Source: Companilactobacillus nodensis DSM 19682 = JCM 14932 = NBRC 107160
Lineage (GTDB): Bacteria > Bacillota > Bacilli > Lactobacillales > Lactobacillaceae
NCBI RefSeq assembly: GCF_000615905.1
Contig: NZ_BAMN01000010.1
Span: 1 to 64,000, forward strand
DNA: 64,000 nucleotides
Direction: 5' to 3'
This document shows positions 39,332 to 49,574 of the stretch, one piece after another. Position 1 is the stretch's first letter, and the number at the start of each line of letters is the position of its first letter. Below the pieces are notes generated by a model, which searched no databases, was not told where the DNA came from, and saw nothing but the letters and a program-made list of their open reading frames with translations. Position numbers and translations under genes: made by a program.

Positions 39332-40603
39332 TTATCCCTCTATCTTTTTCAATTCTTCTGCTAGATTTTCAAGTGACACACTGACTTGTTCACCAGTTGC
39401 CATATTCTTAACATTAGCTGTATCGTTTTCTAGTTCAGCATCACCAATAGTTACGGTGTACTTGGCATCCAAGCGATCAGCTGTCTTGAATTGAGCTTTT
39501 GTTTTTCTTTGTAAATAATCCTTGTCCGCTGAGAATCCAGCACGACGAAGGTTGGACAAAATCTTAACTGAAGCACGTTCAGCTGCATCACCAATGGTAA
39601 CTAGATAAACATCCAAGTTGTTTTCAACGTGAATATCTTCATCCTTTAGCAATAACATCAAACGCTCCATACCTAATCCAAAACCAATTCCTGGTTCAGG
39701 CTTGCCGCCAAGTTCTTCAACCAATCCATTGTAGCGACCACCAGCTAGAACAGTGATTTCTTTGTTGTTAAAGGCTGGATCAGTTACCATGAATTCAAAA
39801 ATCGTATGATTGTAGTAATCAAGACCACGAACCATAGTTGGATCAACAACGTAATTAATATCAAGATCATCTAACAATGACTTGAGATATTCAAAACGTT
39901 CTCTAGAGGCATCATTCAAGTAATCCAAGATCGATGGTGCATCTGCAACAAACTTCTTGTCGTTTTCATCCTTACTATCAAGAATTCTCAATGGATTCTT
40001 CTCAAGGCGAACCTTTGAATCATCGCTTAATTGGTCCTTGAATGGTGTGAAGTAATCAACCAAGGCTTTGTGGTAATTCTCACGTGATTCAGGATCACCC
40101 AAAGTATTGATAGCGACCTTCAAGTTGTGAACTCCTAATTCATTTAGAAAATTCAAGCCAACTGAAATAATTTCTACATCTAATTCTGGTGAATCTGAGC
40201 CGAATGCTTCAAGACCAATTTGATGGAATTGACGTTGACGTCCTGATTGTGGACGTTCATATCTGAACATTGGTCCTTTGTACCATACCTTGTATGGACG
40301 TTGGTACTCAGGTCCATATAACTTATTCTCAACATATGCACGAACGACACCAGCTGTACCTTCCGGACGAAGAGCAATGTGTCTGTCACCCTTGTCTTTG
40401 AAATCATACATTTCCTTTGAAACAATATCCGATGTGTCACCTGATGAACGTTCAAAGACTTCGTATGATTCAAAAATCGGTGTTCTGATTTCTGAAAAAC
40501 GATAGCGACTAAAAACGTTTTGAGCAACTGATTCTACATATTGCCATTTTTCTGATTCTCCAGGTAAAATATCCGCTGTACCCTTTGGTTTTTGATAGCG
40601 CAT
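39332..40603 (-). CDS. hisS: Histidyl-tRNA synthetase
   Basis: Class IIa synthetase charging tRNA-His. KPKGTADILPGE at the start, EIRTPIFESYEVFERSSG (motif 1), ALRPEGTAGVVRAY (motif 2 region), RQFHQIGLEAFG, and GLDYYNHTIFEF (histidine A motif) are present; the C-terminal anticodon domain runs from about 330. ATG at 40603 behind AGGAGG; 423 residues. Confidence 0.97.
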   Translation of the reverse strand: MRYQKPKGTADILPGESEKWQYVESVAQNVFSRYRFSEIRTPIFESYEVFERSSGDTSDIVSKEMYDFKDKGDRHIALRPEGTAGVVRAYVENKLYGPEYQRPYKVWYKGPMFRYERPQSGRQRQFHQIGLEAFGSDSPELDVEIISVGLNFLNELGVHNLKVAINTLGDPESRENYHKALVDYFTPFKDQLSDDSKVRLEKNPLRILDSKDENDKKFVADAPSILDYLNDASRERFEYLKSLLDDLDINYVVDPTMVRGLDYYNHTIFEFMVTDPAFNNKEITVLAGGRYNGLVEELGGKPEPGIGFGLGMERLMLLLKDEDIHVENNLDVYLVTIGDAAERASVKILSNLRRAGFSADKDYLQRKTKAQFKTADRLDAKYTVTIGDAELENDTANVKNMATGEQVSVSLENLAEELKKIEG

Positions 40604-40616
40604 AAGATCCTCCTTT

Positions 40617-40810
40617 GCGGTGACCCATACATAAAAAAATACACCCCTGCCTAAATAAGACAAAGGGTGCATTCGCACGGTACCACCTAATAATTTGCTA
40701 CAGTTAACGCCTGCCAGACGATTGATAAAACGTCACTCAAATGAATTACTTACCTGATCTCAGCATCCAGGTTCTCTGTAGAGCAATTTTTAATTTGATT
40801 CGAATATAGT
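40617..40810 (-). promoter_or_regulatory. T-box riboswitch leader of hisS-aspS
   Basis: Minus strand contains the T-box AGGTGGTACCGTG (40671-40692 region) and, downstream, a terminator hairpin pairing TGCACCC with GGGGTGTA before a T7 run (40631-40668). Stem I lies in 40710-40810. The variable T-box base is U, which would pair with an A discriminator. A promoter with TTGAC elements lies near 40830-40850, assignment uncertain. Confidence 0.85.
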
Positions 40811-40848
40811 TATAAATTAATCAAAACGGCGTCAATTGTCAAGTGGCA

Positions 40849-42074
40849 TTACTGTTTTGAAAGTGATTTCAGCAAATAATTTGTCAGATAACAGACAACG
40901 ATAATGATTGGAAAAACTTCAATCGGTAATAACAATAATAACAGTCCTGCAACAACTCCAGGTTGTCTCATAATGTAGGTCAAGCTTGATGCAATGGTAA
41001 CCGACACTATAATTGCAGGTGTAAATGGTAAAAGAACAGAAAGTGCAAATCCAGCCGCTGCACTAGAAAATATTGCTGGAAAAATCATTCCACCACGCCA
41101 TCCTAAAGAAAAACAGAAATTAGTTACAAAGGCTTTTCCTATCGCGATAAAAATCAAAAACAACGCTGACTGCGACACAGCATCTCTAGAAAAACCAAGT
41201 AACTGTACTTCACCCGAAAACATTAAGTAAGGTGAAATAATTCCAGCCGTTCCAATAATCAAGCCTCCTAAAATTGCCCAAAGAACTGTCTTTTGATTAT
41301 TCCTAGTAAGCTGTTGACTCCACTTACCAAGATTGTTGAACAGCATTCCAAATAGGATTCCAGCAACTATTGCAACTGGTATCAAGCAAATCCTTGCCAA
41401 GTCCAGTTGATACTTCTTCGAAAATGAATCCCAAAACTACTTTCATGTGGTAATACATGATTGATCAGATAGAATCCAACCACGCCAGACAAGATTGTAA
41501 CTGCGTACACAAATATTTTTCTACCTTTTATTCGAAAATCACGTGTTGGTTCATCAAATGCCTTACCGATCCCAGCAAATGGTGCATAGAATACCGTTGA
41601 CAGAATAGCACCGATTCCCATATTTACCAGTTCTTCACGTCGCTCAAGTGTCAGCCTCAGCCGATCACCGACCCAGTTTACCAATCCGCCGAGGATGCCG
41701 GATAAGGCTGCTTCAGGACCGACACTTGCTCCCAAAGTTAAGACAGGAATTGCATGAAAGAAGTTTTTTCTGATTTCATTAGTATATTTTATTTTGCCAG
41801 TTTGCTTATATTCTCCAATAACTTCAACCATCATTCGCGGATAATTACCATTCTTACGTTGCAAAAGTCCAATAAGAATTCCACCCAAACCACAAATTAT
41901 CAACGGATAATAAATCGTTGAAATGTTAAATACATTTGGTACAGTCTTCCAAACCAAATTAATTAAAAAGTTAACCAAAATTAAATAAGCACCTGCCGTG
42001 ATTCCCACTAAGAATCCTAGTAATATACTGTATAAGAGAAATATCACACTAAATTTTTTCAAAATAAACTCCAT
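40849..42074 (-). pseudogene. ClC-family chloride channel/antiporter, one frameshift
   Basis: Voltage-gated-type chloride channel of about 408 residues with ten or so membrane helices. Selectivity motifs are visible: GASVGPEAALSG (GxEGP-like, near 120), GWRGGMIFPAIF (GKxGP-like) in the second half. The frame breaks in the A4 run at 41421-41424; one extra base turns HFRRSIN into HFSKKYQLDLARICL and continues into the second half. It may exchange Cl- or F- for H+; ion choice is not readable. A short N-terminus and no CBS domains. Confidence 0.87.
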
Positions 42075-42199
42075 TATTTCTAAATTCTAATGATTATTAT
42101 CATATTAACTAATATTATTACTTAAAAATATCAATTTTCTGTGAATTTTTCACTTTCTACCTTTTAAGTTTCACGTTTTTTCAGTAAGATATACATATA

Positions 42200-42214
42200 T
42201 GATAATCATTATAG
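42200..42214. promoter_or_regulatory. Fur/PerR-like box before the amidase gene
   Basis: TGATAATCATTATAG agrees with the Fur-box consensus TGATAATNATTATCA at all but the last two positions. It lies 22 bases before the amidase start, where a promoter -10 would be. A second, shorter dyad TGATTATTATCA is at 42091-42102, near the ClC start. Binding protein unknown. Confidence 0.45.
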
Positions 42215-42236
42215 CGACAACAAAGGAATCCTTTAA

Positions 42237-43538
42237 ATGAAAAAGATAATAACTTTTTTAATTAAAAATAAGCTATTTGTTGCCATTGTTTTTTTAATTG
42301 CCTTATCAAGTTGGTCGACCGTAGCTTTGGCGAACGCAAATGCAATTGTTGTCGAATCTGATTCAGTCAACGTGCGTGTTGGTCCGGGACTTTCCTACTC
42401 CAACATGGGTCAAGTAAAAAAAGGCGATAAATTAGCTATTTTGGCCGAAAAAAATAAATGGTACCAAGTTCGTCTATCCGGCGACAAAATCGGCTGGGTA
42501 GCAAGTTGGTTAATTGATAATACTGAAGTAAGTTCTGCTACAAACAAAATCGGTATCGTTAAAGTACCTAATACCACCGTATTCAAAAACGATGACGCTA
42601 ATAGCAATGTTCTCGGAACAATTGAACAATCTCAAAAGGTTACTGTCATGTATCAAGAACAAGAGTGGTCACAGATTCTCTATAAGGGAACCGCTGGTTG
42701 GGTCAAGAGTCAGTTCATCCAAGGAACTAATGAGACTTCAGGCTCTAACGATACTTCAGGTTCACGAGACAGTGACATCAAGACGGTTACAGTTACTCAA
42801 TCTAATACCAAATTACGTATTGATCCAGATAGTACCAGTCGTGACATTAAGACTGTTAACGTCGGTAAGAAGTTCGATTACTTAGGTAAGAGCGGCAAGT
42901 GGTACAAAGTTAGAGATAGTGACGGTTCTGTCGGTTATGTAGCCAGCTGGGTCGTAACTATATCCGGAACTAAGAGTGCTATCAAGTCAGCCGCAACTAA
43001 TATTTCAGAAGCAACTATTGTCATTGATCCAGGACATGGTGGCGAAGATGTTGGTGCTGAATCTAAGAAGAAGACCTACGAGAAGAACTTCACCCTCGCC
43101 TATGCCAAAGCTATCAAAGCTGATCTTGAAAAAACAGGTGCTCGTGTGGTCCTTACTCGTTCAGGCGATGATACTAAGTCACTTGGTGAACGTGCACGTC
43201 TATCAAGTAAAATTGAAGCTGACGCATACATCAGTCTTCACTTCGACTCAACAGGCGAACAAGATGCCGGTACTGGTGTAACAACATACTACTACGGCAA
43301 GAATAAAGATAGTAATTTAGCCACAGATATCAATAGTCAATTGAAGAAGTTGGCAATTAATAATCGTGGTACACAACAAAAAGACTTGTATGTCTTGCAT
43401 TACAACAGTCAACCTTCAATCTTGATTGAATTAGGATATATCAACTCAACGTCAGATTATGGTTATATCAAGTCTAGTTCATACAAGTCACAAGTTGCCC
43501 AAGCTGTAACAAATGGTTTGAAAGAATACTTCAAATAA
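42237..43538 (+). CDS. N-acetylmuramoyl-L-alanine amidase with three SH3b domains
   Basis: Exported peptidoglycan hydrolase cleaving between MurNAc and L-alanine. Residues 11-33 are a signal peptide or anchor. Three bacterial SH3 domains (about 36-92, 105-160, 182-243, each with the pattern V-R-x-GPG/DP...GxxGWVASW) precede an Amidase_3 catalytic domain (about 260-433) with VIDPGHGGEDVGA (first His), the Glu in YEKNFT, YISLHFDS (second His) and the catalytic Glu in ILIELGYIN. Linker 165-180 is rich in S, T, G and D. Monocistronic with a strong terminator and a Fur-like box upstream. Confidence 0.93.
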   Translation: MKKIITFLIKNKLFVAIVFLIALSSWSTVALANANAIVVESDSVNVRVGPGLSYSNMGQVKKGDKLAILAEKNKWYQVRLSGDKIGWVASWLIDNTEVSSATNKIGIVKVPNTTVFKNDDANSNVLGTIEQSQKVTVMYQEQEWSQILYKGTAGWVKSQFIQGTNETSGSNDTSGSRDSDIKTVTVTQSNTKLRIDPDSTSRDIKTVNVGKKFDYLGKSGKWYKVRDSDGSVGYVASWVVTISGTKSAIKSAATNISEATIVIDPGHGGEDVGAESKKKTYEKNFTLAYAKAIKADLEKTGARVVLTRSGDDTKSLGERARLSSKIEADAYISLHFDSTGEQDAGTGVTTYYYGKNKDSNLATDINSQLKKLAINNRGTQQKDLYVLHYNSQPSILIELGYINSTSDYGYIKSSSYKSQVAQAVTNGLKEYFK

Positions 43539-43542
43539 ACAA

Positions 43543-43576
43543 AATAAGCTGAGACGATTTTTCGTCTCAGCTTATT
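43543..43576. terminator. Bidirectional terminator between amidase and HAD genes
   Basis: Perfect 15-base-pair hairpin AATAAGCTGAGACGA/TCGTCTCAGCTTATT with a four-base loop, flanked by A-rich and T-rich tracts. Confidence 0.92.
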
Positions 43577-43591
43577 TATTTGTCTTAAATT

Positions 43592-44206
43592 TTAAAGCAC
43601 CTTATTAATTTCTTGCAAAGATTTAATTTGCTGATCAACCTTAAAGTCAACTTTTTGATCACTCAATAAGATGGTCTTCGCACGAACTGAATCACCAAAA
43701 TCAATATCGATCTTACGATCACCAACGACCCAAGTATCCTTAGGATCAAGTGAATACTTGTTGATCAGATAATCCAACATTTCTGAGTCAGGCTTACGCA
43801 CGTGTCCATCTTCAGCACTGACCATTTCAGTGAAATAATCGGCGATGCCCAATCGCTTAGCAACTTCAAAAATCGAAGTGTCACGATGAGTCACGATGAA
43901 CTGCTGATATCCCTGAACCTTACAATATTCCAAGGCAATCTTAGCATGTGGCATCAATTTGATTTGGTCGTGAAATGTTTTTTCATGCAGCTTATATGAC
44001 TTATAAAAAGTTTTGACTTTGTCGTCATCCCCATTCAATAAATCACTAGCTAGTTTTCGGACCGAAGTCTTCAAAGCTTCCTTATAAATCGAATCCTTTG
44101 AAATATTAATATCAAAGTTTTCCTTTAGAGATTTTTGTGTTGCCATAACTATCCCTGGATAGCTATTGGCTAATGTTCCATCAAAATCCCAAACAATACT
44201 TGTCAT
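43592..44206 (-). CDS. HAD-superfamily hydrolase (phosphoglycolate-phosphatase-like)
   Basis: Haloacid-dehalogenase fold phosphatase of 204 residues. Motif I is VWDFDGTLANSYPG with the nucleophile and acid aspartates, motif II is FIVTHRD (threonine), motif III/IV include the lysine in HVRKPDSE and WVVGDRKIDIDFG. The cap is of the small helical C1 type. Substrate not predictable. It is the last gene of the rel-dtd unit, three bases behind dtd. Confidence 0.88.
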   Translation of the reverse strand: MTSIVWDFDGTLANSYPGIVMATQKSLKENFDINISKDSIYKEALKTSVRKLASDLLNGDDDKVKTFYKSYKLHEKTFHDQIKLMPHAKIALEYCKVQGYQQFIVTHRDTSIFEVAKRLGIADYFTEMVSAEDGHVRKPDSEMLDYLINKYSLDPKDTWVVGDRKIDIDFGDSVRAKTILLSDQKVDFKVDQQIKSLQEINKVL

Positions 44207-44209
44207 GAA

Positions 44210-44647
44210 TTATCGCTCCATTATTATCGTCACAGGTCCATCATTAGTCAGTGATACTTGCATATCAGCGCCAAACTCACCTGTAGCGACATTTATATCG
44301 TAGTTCCTTAATGCATCATTGAATTGATCATACTTGGCACTTGAAGTCTTGAAATCACCTGCTCCAGTGAAGCTTGGACGATTCCCCTTCTTAGTATCAG
44401 CGTAAAGAGTAAATTGTGAGATCGACAAAATTTTGCCATCAATATCCTTAATCGATAAGTTCATTTTATCATCCGCATCAGAGAAAACTCTCATATTAGC
44501 AATCTTGTGTGCCATGTATTCAATTGTCTCATCGTTGTCTTCGTCCGCAAATGCCACCAACAAACAAAATCCTTGATCGATTTGACCAAGGACTTTGTTG
44601 TCGACACTAACCTTTGCTTCTGAGACGCGTTGGATAACTACTTTCAT
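44210..44647 (-). CDS. dtd: D-aminoacyl-tRNA deacylase
   Basis: Removes D-amino acids and mischarged glycine from tRNA. The 145-residue protein has the active-site [19 protein letters not shown] (in part) and the Gly-cisPro-like LTNDGPVTI at the end. The ATG at 44647 overlaps the rel stop region and follows the internal GGTTGAATAGG; longer versions would extend into rel. Confidence 0.95.
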   Translation of the reverse strand: MKVVIQRVSEAKVSVDNKVLGQIDQGFCLLVAFADEDNDETIEYMAHKIANMRVFSDADDKMNLSIKDIDGKILSISQFTLYADTKKGNRPSFTGAGDFKTSSAKYDQFNDALRNYDINVATGEFGADMQVSLTNDGPVTIIMER

Positions 44648-44648
44648 C

Positions 44649-46880
44649 CTATTCAACCGTCCTTTTAATTTCGTATACATCTGGTACATTCTTTAGCTTG
44701 GAAATAATTTGATCCAAGTGTTCCTTGTTATTGACACCAACACTGACGTGAATGACCGCCATCTTTTCCTTATCCAAACGTCCATTGACATTGATCAAAG
44801 AATTGGTATTGGAATTGATCACTTGTAATAATTCATTCAATAAACCATTTCTGTTAAAGGCATAAATATCGAGTTCAGCAGTATAACGCTTCTCACGAGT
44901 AACGTTGTTCCAGCTTACTTCAATGAAACGCTTCTTGGCTTCATCACTTTGAACATTAGGACAGTCAGCACGATGAATAGTGAGACCACGCCCCTTAGTG
45001 ATATAACCAACGATATCATCCCCAGGAATTGGGTTACAGCATTTAGCCAAACGAATTAATAAGTTGTCGATTCCTTGAACCGAAATACTTGTATTAGCGT
45101 TAGCTTGTTCCTTTTTGAGTTGAGTATTTTCAGGAATTGGTTTCGGAGCATTCTCGTGTGCTTCCGTAATGACATTCTCTTCGAGTTCTTTTTTCTCAGC
45201 TTTTTTCTTATTCTCAGGATCTTCACTGATCAACTTATGAATAACGTTGATCGGCGATAATTCGCCATATCCAACAGCATTGTATAGTTCTTCTGAATCA
45301 GTGAAGTTGAAAATCGAAGTTGCGAGTTCGATGTGCTTCTTGTCCAAATATTTCTTTGTTGAAAGTGAACGATTCTTTAATTCAGTCTCAAGTAATTCAC
45401 GACCGATTTGGATATTCTCTTGACGATCCTTGATCCTGAAGTAACGTTTGATCTTATTGCGAGCACGTGAAGTGTAAACCATTTGAATCCAATCACGGCT
45501 TGGTGTTGAACTCTCATTGGTCAACATTTCAACAATGTCACCATTCTTCAATTGGTAATTCAAAGGTACCATTCTGCCATTAACTTTGGCACCGACAGAA
45601 TGACTACCGACCTCAGTATGAACTTGATATGCGAAGTCCAGCGGGATCGAACCCTTTGGCAACTCACGTACTTCACCTTGTGGTGTGAAAATATAAACTC
45701 TGTCATTGAAGATCTCACCTTTGACAGACTTCATAAAATCAGCAGCATTGTCAGAGTTCTCCTGCAATTCCAGAATTTCACGGAAGACATCGATCTTCTG
45801 CTCATTCTCATCGAGTTGCACACCTTCAAAGTTACCTTCCTTGTAGGCCCAGTGAGCGGCAACACCATATTCAGCAATTTCGTGCATCTCATATGTACGG
45901 ATCTGGACTTCTAGTGGTTGACCACCAGGACCAATGATAGTTGTATGTAATGATTGATAACCATTGGCCTTTGGTACAGCAATATAATCTTTGAAACGGC
46001 CTGGAATTGGCTTCCACTTAGAGTGGATTGAACCCAGAACGGCATAACAATCCTTGACAGAATCAACGACAATCCGGATTGCCAATAGATCATACAACTC
46101 AGAGAATTGCTTATGTTTATCGCGCATCTTCTTATAGATAGAATAAATATGCTTAGGACGACCATAGATATCGTACTTGATACCTAGTGCATCAACACTT
46201 GTCTTAATATAATCGATTGCTTCAGCAATATAAGCTTCACGTTGATCACGTTTGCTATTCATCAAGTGGACAATACGATAATACTGTTGAGGATTGATGT
46301 AATGAAGCGATAAGTCTTCTAGCTCCCACTTGATCTTACTGATACCTAATCTATCAGCGAGTGGAGCGTAAATTTCCAAAGTTTCATTAGCGATTCGTCT
46401 CTGCTTGTCGGGTCTCAAAGCCTTCAGTGTACGCATGTTGTGCAGCCTGTCAGCAAGTTTGACCATGATGACACGTAAGTCCTTGGCAGTAGCCAAAAGC
46501 ATCTTACGGTGGTTCTCAGCTAGTAATTCTTGATGTGAGTGATACTTGTACTTACTGATCTTAGTCACACCATCAACGATCGTTGACACTTGGTTACCGA
46601 ATAACTCCTCAACATCGCCGAGAGTAACATTAGTATCCTCAACGACATCGTGCAAATATCCCGCAGCTACGGTGTATGGATCCATATGCAATGAAGCCAA
46701 AATTTGTGCGACTTGAGTAGGGTGAATAATATAAGGTTCACCAGTAGATCTCTTCTGTTCCTTATGAACGTATGCGGCAAAATTATAAGCTTTATTTACA
46801 AATTCGACATGCTCGTCGTTCATGTATTCACGACAAATATCGAGAACTTGATCAGGAGTATAATCTTCATTCTTTTTCAT
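44649..46880 (-). CDS. rel: Bifunctional (p)ppGpp synthetase/hydrolase Rel
   Basis: Makes and degrades the stringent-response alarmone. The 743 residues contain the HD hydrolase domain with HDVVEDT (near residue 78), the synthetase domain with [20 protein letters not shown] (near 298-317), TGS ([16 protein letters not shown], near 400), the conserved-cysteine region [19 protein letters not shown] near 605, and a C-terminal ACT domain. All activity motifs are intact. Start ATG behind GGGGTG. Dtd follows immediately. Confidence 0.97.
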   Translation of the reverse strand: MKKNEDYTPDQVLDICREYMNDEHVEFVNKAYNFAAYVHKEQKRSTGEPYIIHPTQVAQILASLHMDPYTVAAGYLHDVVEDTNVTLGDVEELFGNQVSTIVDGVTKISKYKYHSHQELLAENHRKMLLATAKDLRVIMVKLADRLHNMRTLKALRPDKQRRIANETLEIYAPLADRLGISKIKWELEDLSLHYINPQQYYRIVHLMNSKRDQREAYIAEAIDYIKTSVDALGIKYDIYGRPKHIYSIYKKMRDKHKQFSELYDLLAIRIVVDSVKDCYAVLGSIHSKWKPIPGRFKDYIAVPKANGYQSLHTTIIGPGGQPLEVQIRTYEMHEIAEYGVAAHWAYKEGNFEGVQLDENEQKIDVFREILELQENSDNAADFMKSVKGEIFNDRVYIFTPQGEVRELPKGSIPLDFAYQVHTEVGSHSVGAKVNGRMVPLNYQLKNGDIVEMLTNESSTPSRDWIQMVYTSRARNKIKRYFRIKDRQENIQIGRELLETELKNRSLSTKKYLDKKHIELATSIFNFTDSEELYNAVGYGELSPINVIHKLISEDPENKKKAEKKELEENVITEAHENAPKPIPENTQLKKEQANANTSISVQGIDNLLIRLAKCCNPIPGDDIVGYITKGRGLTIHRADCPNVQSDEAKKRFIEVSWNNVTREKRYTAELDIYAFNRNGLLNELLQVINSNTNSLINVNGRLDKEKMAVIHVSVGVNNKEHLDQIISKLKNVPDVYEIKRTVE

Positions 46881-46906
46881 TTTTGTTCACCCCTTCGATT
46901 ACAATA

Positions 46907-46936
46907 AAAAGCACCCTGTTCGAAGCGAGTGCTTTT
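46907..46936 (-). terminator. Hairpin terminator upstream of rel
   Basis: Minus-strand AAAAGCAC/GTGCTTTT hairpin with additional internal pairing and a trailing T5. It would end transcripts from the prmA-rsmE unit before rel. Confidence 0.7.
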
Positions 46937-46976
46937 CTTTACGTATTATTATGCTTTCTTTGGTTCTAAAAAACAA

Positions 46977-47316
46977 TCAATTTTCATTATCAAAAAGAAA
47001 ATATATCAAAATACTCAAAACTAGATAGATTCCAGATAAGAAATAACCGTATCGTCCGTATTTGACAAAAACACTGACGACAAAAAATAACCGGAAAAAT
47101 AACTAGGTTAAAGAATGATAAATGATACTTCCTTGTAAACCAACCGATAAAGCCAGCAAATAAAATATTGATTATAAAGAATAACCAGATGATCCTATTC
47201 GTTCTGCCTAAGTGAAATAAATTAAATAATATCGGCATAATAAAAACTAAAATAACAGATATAAGTGCAATGTAAGTTGATTTAGATTTCTCAACTTTGT
47301 TCCAAAGATTCTTCAA
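46977..47316 (-). pseudogene. Small membrane protein, one frameshift
   Basis: Protein of unknown function, about 112 residues when the frame is restored. Four hydrophobic segments follow the amphipathic start KNLWNKVEKSKSTYIA. The frame breaks in the A6 run 47082-47087; five bases give FPVIFVVSVFVKYGRYGYFLSGIY and end in DNEN, in place of a cysteine- and arginine-rich tail that looks out of frame. It follows rsmE by 10 bases in the same direction. Confidence 0.65.
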
Positions 47317-47326
47317 TTTTCATTCC

Positions 47327-48076
47327 TCATTTTGCATTAAGTTCATAATTATATGATAGCACTGATAAGAAGTACATTGGAGCAGTTTCAGCACGCATTA
47401 TTCGTGGTCCCAGTCCGATTGAAACAAACTCATTGTTTTGTAAGTCTGTAACTTCTTCAGCTGAAAATCCACCTTCAGGTCCAAAAGCACAAATAATCGA
47501 CTTAGGTTGAGCTGATAACGATTGAGCCAAGATACTTGTCTCACCTTCTTTGGCTGATTCTTCATAAGCAATCAGCTTCAATTCATCAGTTGAGTTATTC
47601 AATCCACTAATATCTTTAAGATAGCTAACTTCTGGAATCATGCGACGCTTGGATTGCTGAGCAGCATTCTTAGCAATCTCTTGTAATCGCAGCATCTTTT
47701 TTTCAACAACATTAGCTTTCCAATGCATGATCGAGTATTGGGAATTAAAGAAGACGATTCTTTTAGCTCCCAATTCCGTTGCCTTTTGAGTGATCCACTC
47801 GACTTTGTCCTTCTTAGACAAGGAACAAGCAATTGTCACATCAATTGGTAATTCAGTCGTAGGCTTGTCGCTCTTATTGACATTGAACTGAACAAACTTA
47901 TTCTCAGTATCTACTTGATCGATTGTTGCCTGGTACAAGTCATTTTGATCATCAACTAGATAGATCACATCGCCTGACTTATGCCGCAAGACGGTAGCCA
48001 GATGCTTATATAATTCTTTATCAGAAATTCTAAACGAATCTCGTTCTATTGTTTGATTAACGAAGTATTGCTCCAT
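47327..48076 (-). CDS. rsmE: 16S rRNA (uracil1498-N3)-methyltransferase
   Basis: SPOUT-class methyltransferase for U1498 of 16S rRNA. The N-terminal PUA-like part carries HLATVLRHKSGD (near 25); the knotted C-terminal domain has FGPEGGFSAEEV (near 195) and the motif LGPRIMRAETAPMY, the family signature. 249 residues. Starts 20 bases inside prmA, as in many Firmicutes. Confidence 0.95.
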   Translation of the reverse strand: MEQYFVNQTIERDSFRISDKELYKHLATVLRHKSGDVIYLVDDQNDLYQATIDQVDTENKFVQFNVNKSDKPTTELPIDVTIACSLSKKDKVEWITQKATELGAKRIVFFNSQYSIMHWKANVVEKKMLRLQEIAKNAAQQSKRRMIPEVSYLKDISGLNNSTDELKLIAYEESAKEGETSILAQSLSAQPKSIICAFGPEGGFSAEEVTDLQNNEFVSIGLGPRIMRAETAPMYFLSVLSYNYELNAK

Positions 48077-48974
48077 TTTGTTCCTCGATATCCTTTGTTC
48101 TCTTACAGATCATAGTTGACCAACCCTGCAAATGAAGAACTTCGATTGCTGAGAATCCTTGTTCCTTCATTAAATCAGCGATTAGTTTTTCCTTTTCATT
48201 AATAATACCAGATAAAATAACAAATCCCTTACTATTTAAATGAGATTCAATGTCAGGGATAAATTGTTCCAAAACATCTGCCAAGATATTAGCGACGATC
48301 ACGTCAACTTTGCCATCGACACCATCTAATAATGAATTCTCATAAACTTCAATATCTTCACAGCCGGGATTCAACTTAATATTTTCTCTAGCAGCCTCAA
48401 CAGCCTCCGGTGCCAAATCAAATGCTTTGATATTATTGACGCCCAATTGACGAGCTTGAATTGACAAGATGCCAGATCCAGTTCCAACATCATACAGTGA
48501 CTCCGCGTTCCCCAAAATCATTTCTAATGCTTGCATACATGAGAATGTCGTTGGATGTGTTCCAGTACCAAATGACTTACCTGGATCCATAACAATAATG
48601 TGTTCGTCCATATTTTCAGGTACATAGTCGACCCAATTAGGAACAACTGTCAAATAATGACTGATGTGAACGGGATGGTAGTATTGCTTCCATTCATTCT
48701 CCCATGAGCTTTCATCAACTGAACTCTCTTCGATTTCAACACCATCGATATCAAAACCAAATTCTGGTAACTTATTTATCTCAGTCTGTAATTCGTTGAT
48801 CAACTCTGGTCGGTAAGTTTTTTCATCAAAATACGAATTGATTCTCGTCTTAACTGCATCATTATCGTCATCGACAATTTCAGTTCCTTGCGCACCGATC
48901 TTCATAAATGTGTCCGAAATAATTTCTTCATTTATAGTGTCTGGGAACAACACACTAATTTTTTTCCAAATCAT
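48057..48974 (-). CDS. prmA: Ribosomal protein L11 methyltransferase
   Basis: Trimethylates ribosomal protein L11. The N-terminal substrate domain (1-110, with SSWENEWKQYYHP at 96) precedes a SAM domain showing DPGKSFGTGTHPTT (near 145), LYDVGTGSGILSIQA (motif I, near 180) and VIVANILADVL near 245. ATG at 48974 behind GGAGG; 305 residues. First gene of the prmA-rsmE unit. Confidence 0.95.
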   Translation of the reverse strand: MIWKKISVLFPDTINEEIISDTFMKIGAQGTEIVDDDNDAVKTRINSYFDEKTYRPELINELQTEINKLPEFGFDIDGVEIEESSVDESSWENEWKQYYHPVHISHYLTVVPNWVDYVPENMDEHIIVMDPGKSFGTGTHPTTFSCMQALEMILGNAESLYDVGTGSGILSIQARQLGVNNIKAFDLAPEAVEAARENIKLNPGCEDIEVYENSLLDGVDGKVDVIVANILADVLEQFIPDIESHLNSKGFVILSGIINEKEKLIADLMKEQGFSAIEVLHLQGWSTMICKRTKDIEEQNGAILR

Positions 48975-49025
48975 AATTTGCCTCCGTCTCAATATCTCTA
49001 AGATTACTAGAAATTGGACATAAAA

Positions 49026-49046
49026 AAAAGACGTTTCTCTCGTCTT
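49026..49046 (-). terminator. Intrinsic terminator
   Basis: AAAGACG/CGTCTTT hairpin with a seven-base loop, followed on the minus strand by a long T-run, behind the 49046-49453 gene. Confidence 0.8.
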
Positions 49047-49453
49047 TATCTAATATATGAATGAACTTCGTTCATGAAGTCCATTTCGCGATCACGAATC
49101 ACTGATCTGGCTCTAGCAACTTGGAGCTTGTTTACAACATTGTTTTCGTAGTCCAAATAGTTGAGAGCGTCAATCAAAGCGACAAAGTAATTATTCAAAC
49201 TGTCATACATTTTCGAATCTTCCAAATTGTATTTGGAAATATATGAATTACCTAGTTTAATAAAATTCTTAATATTATAAACATAATTGTCAGCTAGGCG
49301 GGAATAATTTTCATATGTCAAAGCCTCGCCTCTTTCAATCAAGTTCATTGTCTTGAAATATTCTACGAACACATCACGATATGTCAAAAACCTCTCTACG
49401 AATACATTTGTTTCCAATACGTGTGTTCTCTCTGCACTAATGAATTTCATCAT
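49046..49453 (-). CDS. Unknown cytoplasmic protein
   Basis: A 135-residue, mostly helical soluble protein with no motif I recognise. It is rich in N, Y and charged residues; the middle reads YENYSRLADNYVYNIKNF. Two methionine codons compete for the start (49453 and 49450) behind GAGGTG; I give the longer. Own terminator; lies between prmA and a second unknown gene. Coding character (third-position bias, RBS, terminator) supports a real gene. Confidence 0.65.
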   Translation of the reverse strand: MMKFISAERTHVLETNVFVERFLTYRDVFVEYFKTMNLIERGEALTYENYSRLADNYVYNIKNFIKLGNSYISKYNLEDSKMYDSLNNYFVALIDALNYLDYENNVVNKLQVARARSVIRDREMDFMNEVHSYIR

Positions 49454-49544
49454 TCCTTCACCTCAATATTTATTTTTTTATAATATACCATAAATTATTA
49501 ATTATGCAAAGCATAATTTAAAACTAATCATTAAAATGTAAAAA

Positions 49545-49574
49545 AAAGAATGCCAAATCAAAATGGCATTCTTT
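49545..49574 (-). terminator. Intrinsic terminator
   Basis: AAAGAATGCCA/TGGCATTCTTT hairpin with an eight-base loop and T7 on the minus strand, directly behind the 59-residue gene. Confidence 0.88.

Noticed and set aside
45075-45260. Plus-strand frames within rel, dnaG, glyS and aspS that could look like genes.
   Set aside because: They lie opposite strongly conserved proteins, lack ribosome binding sites and have shadow-like composition.
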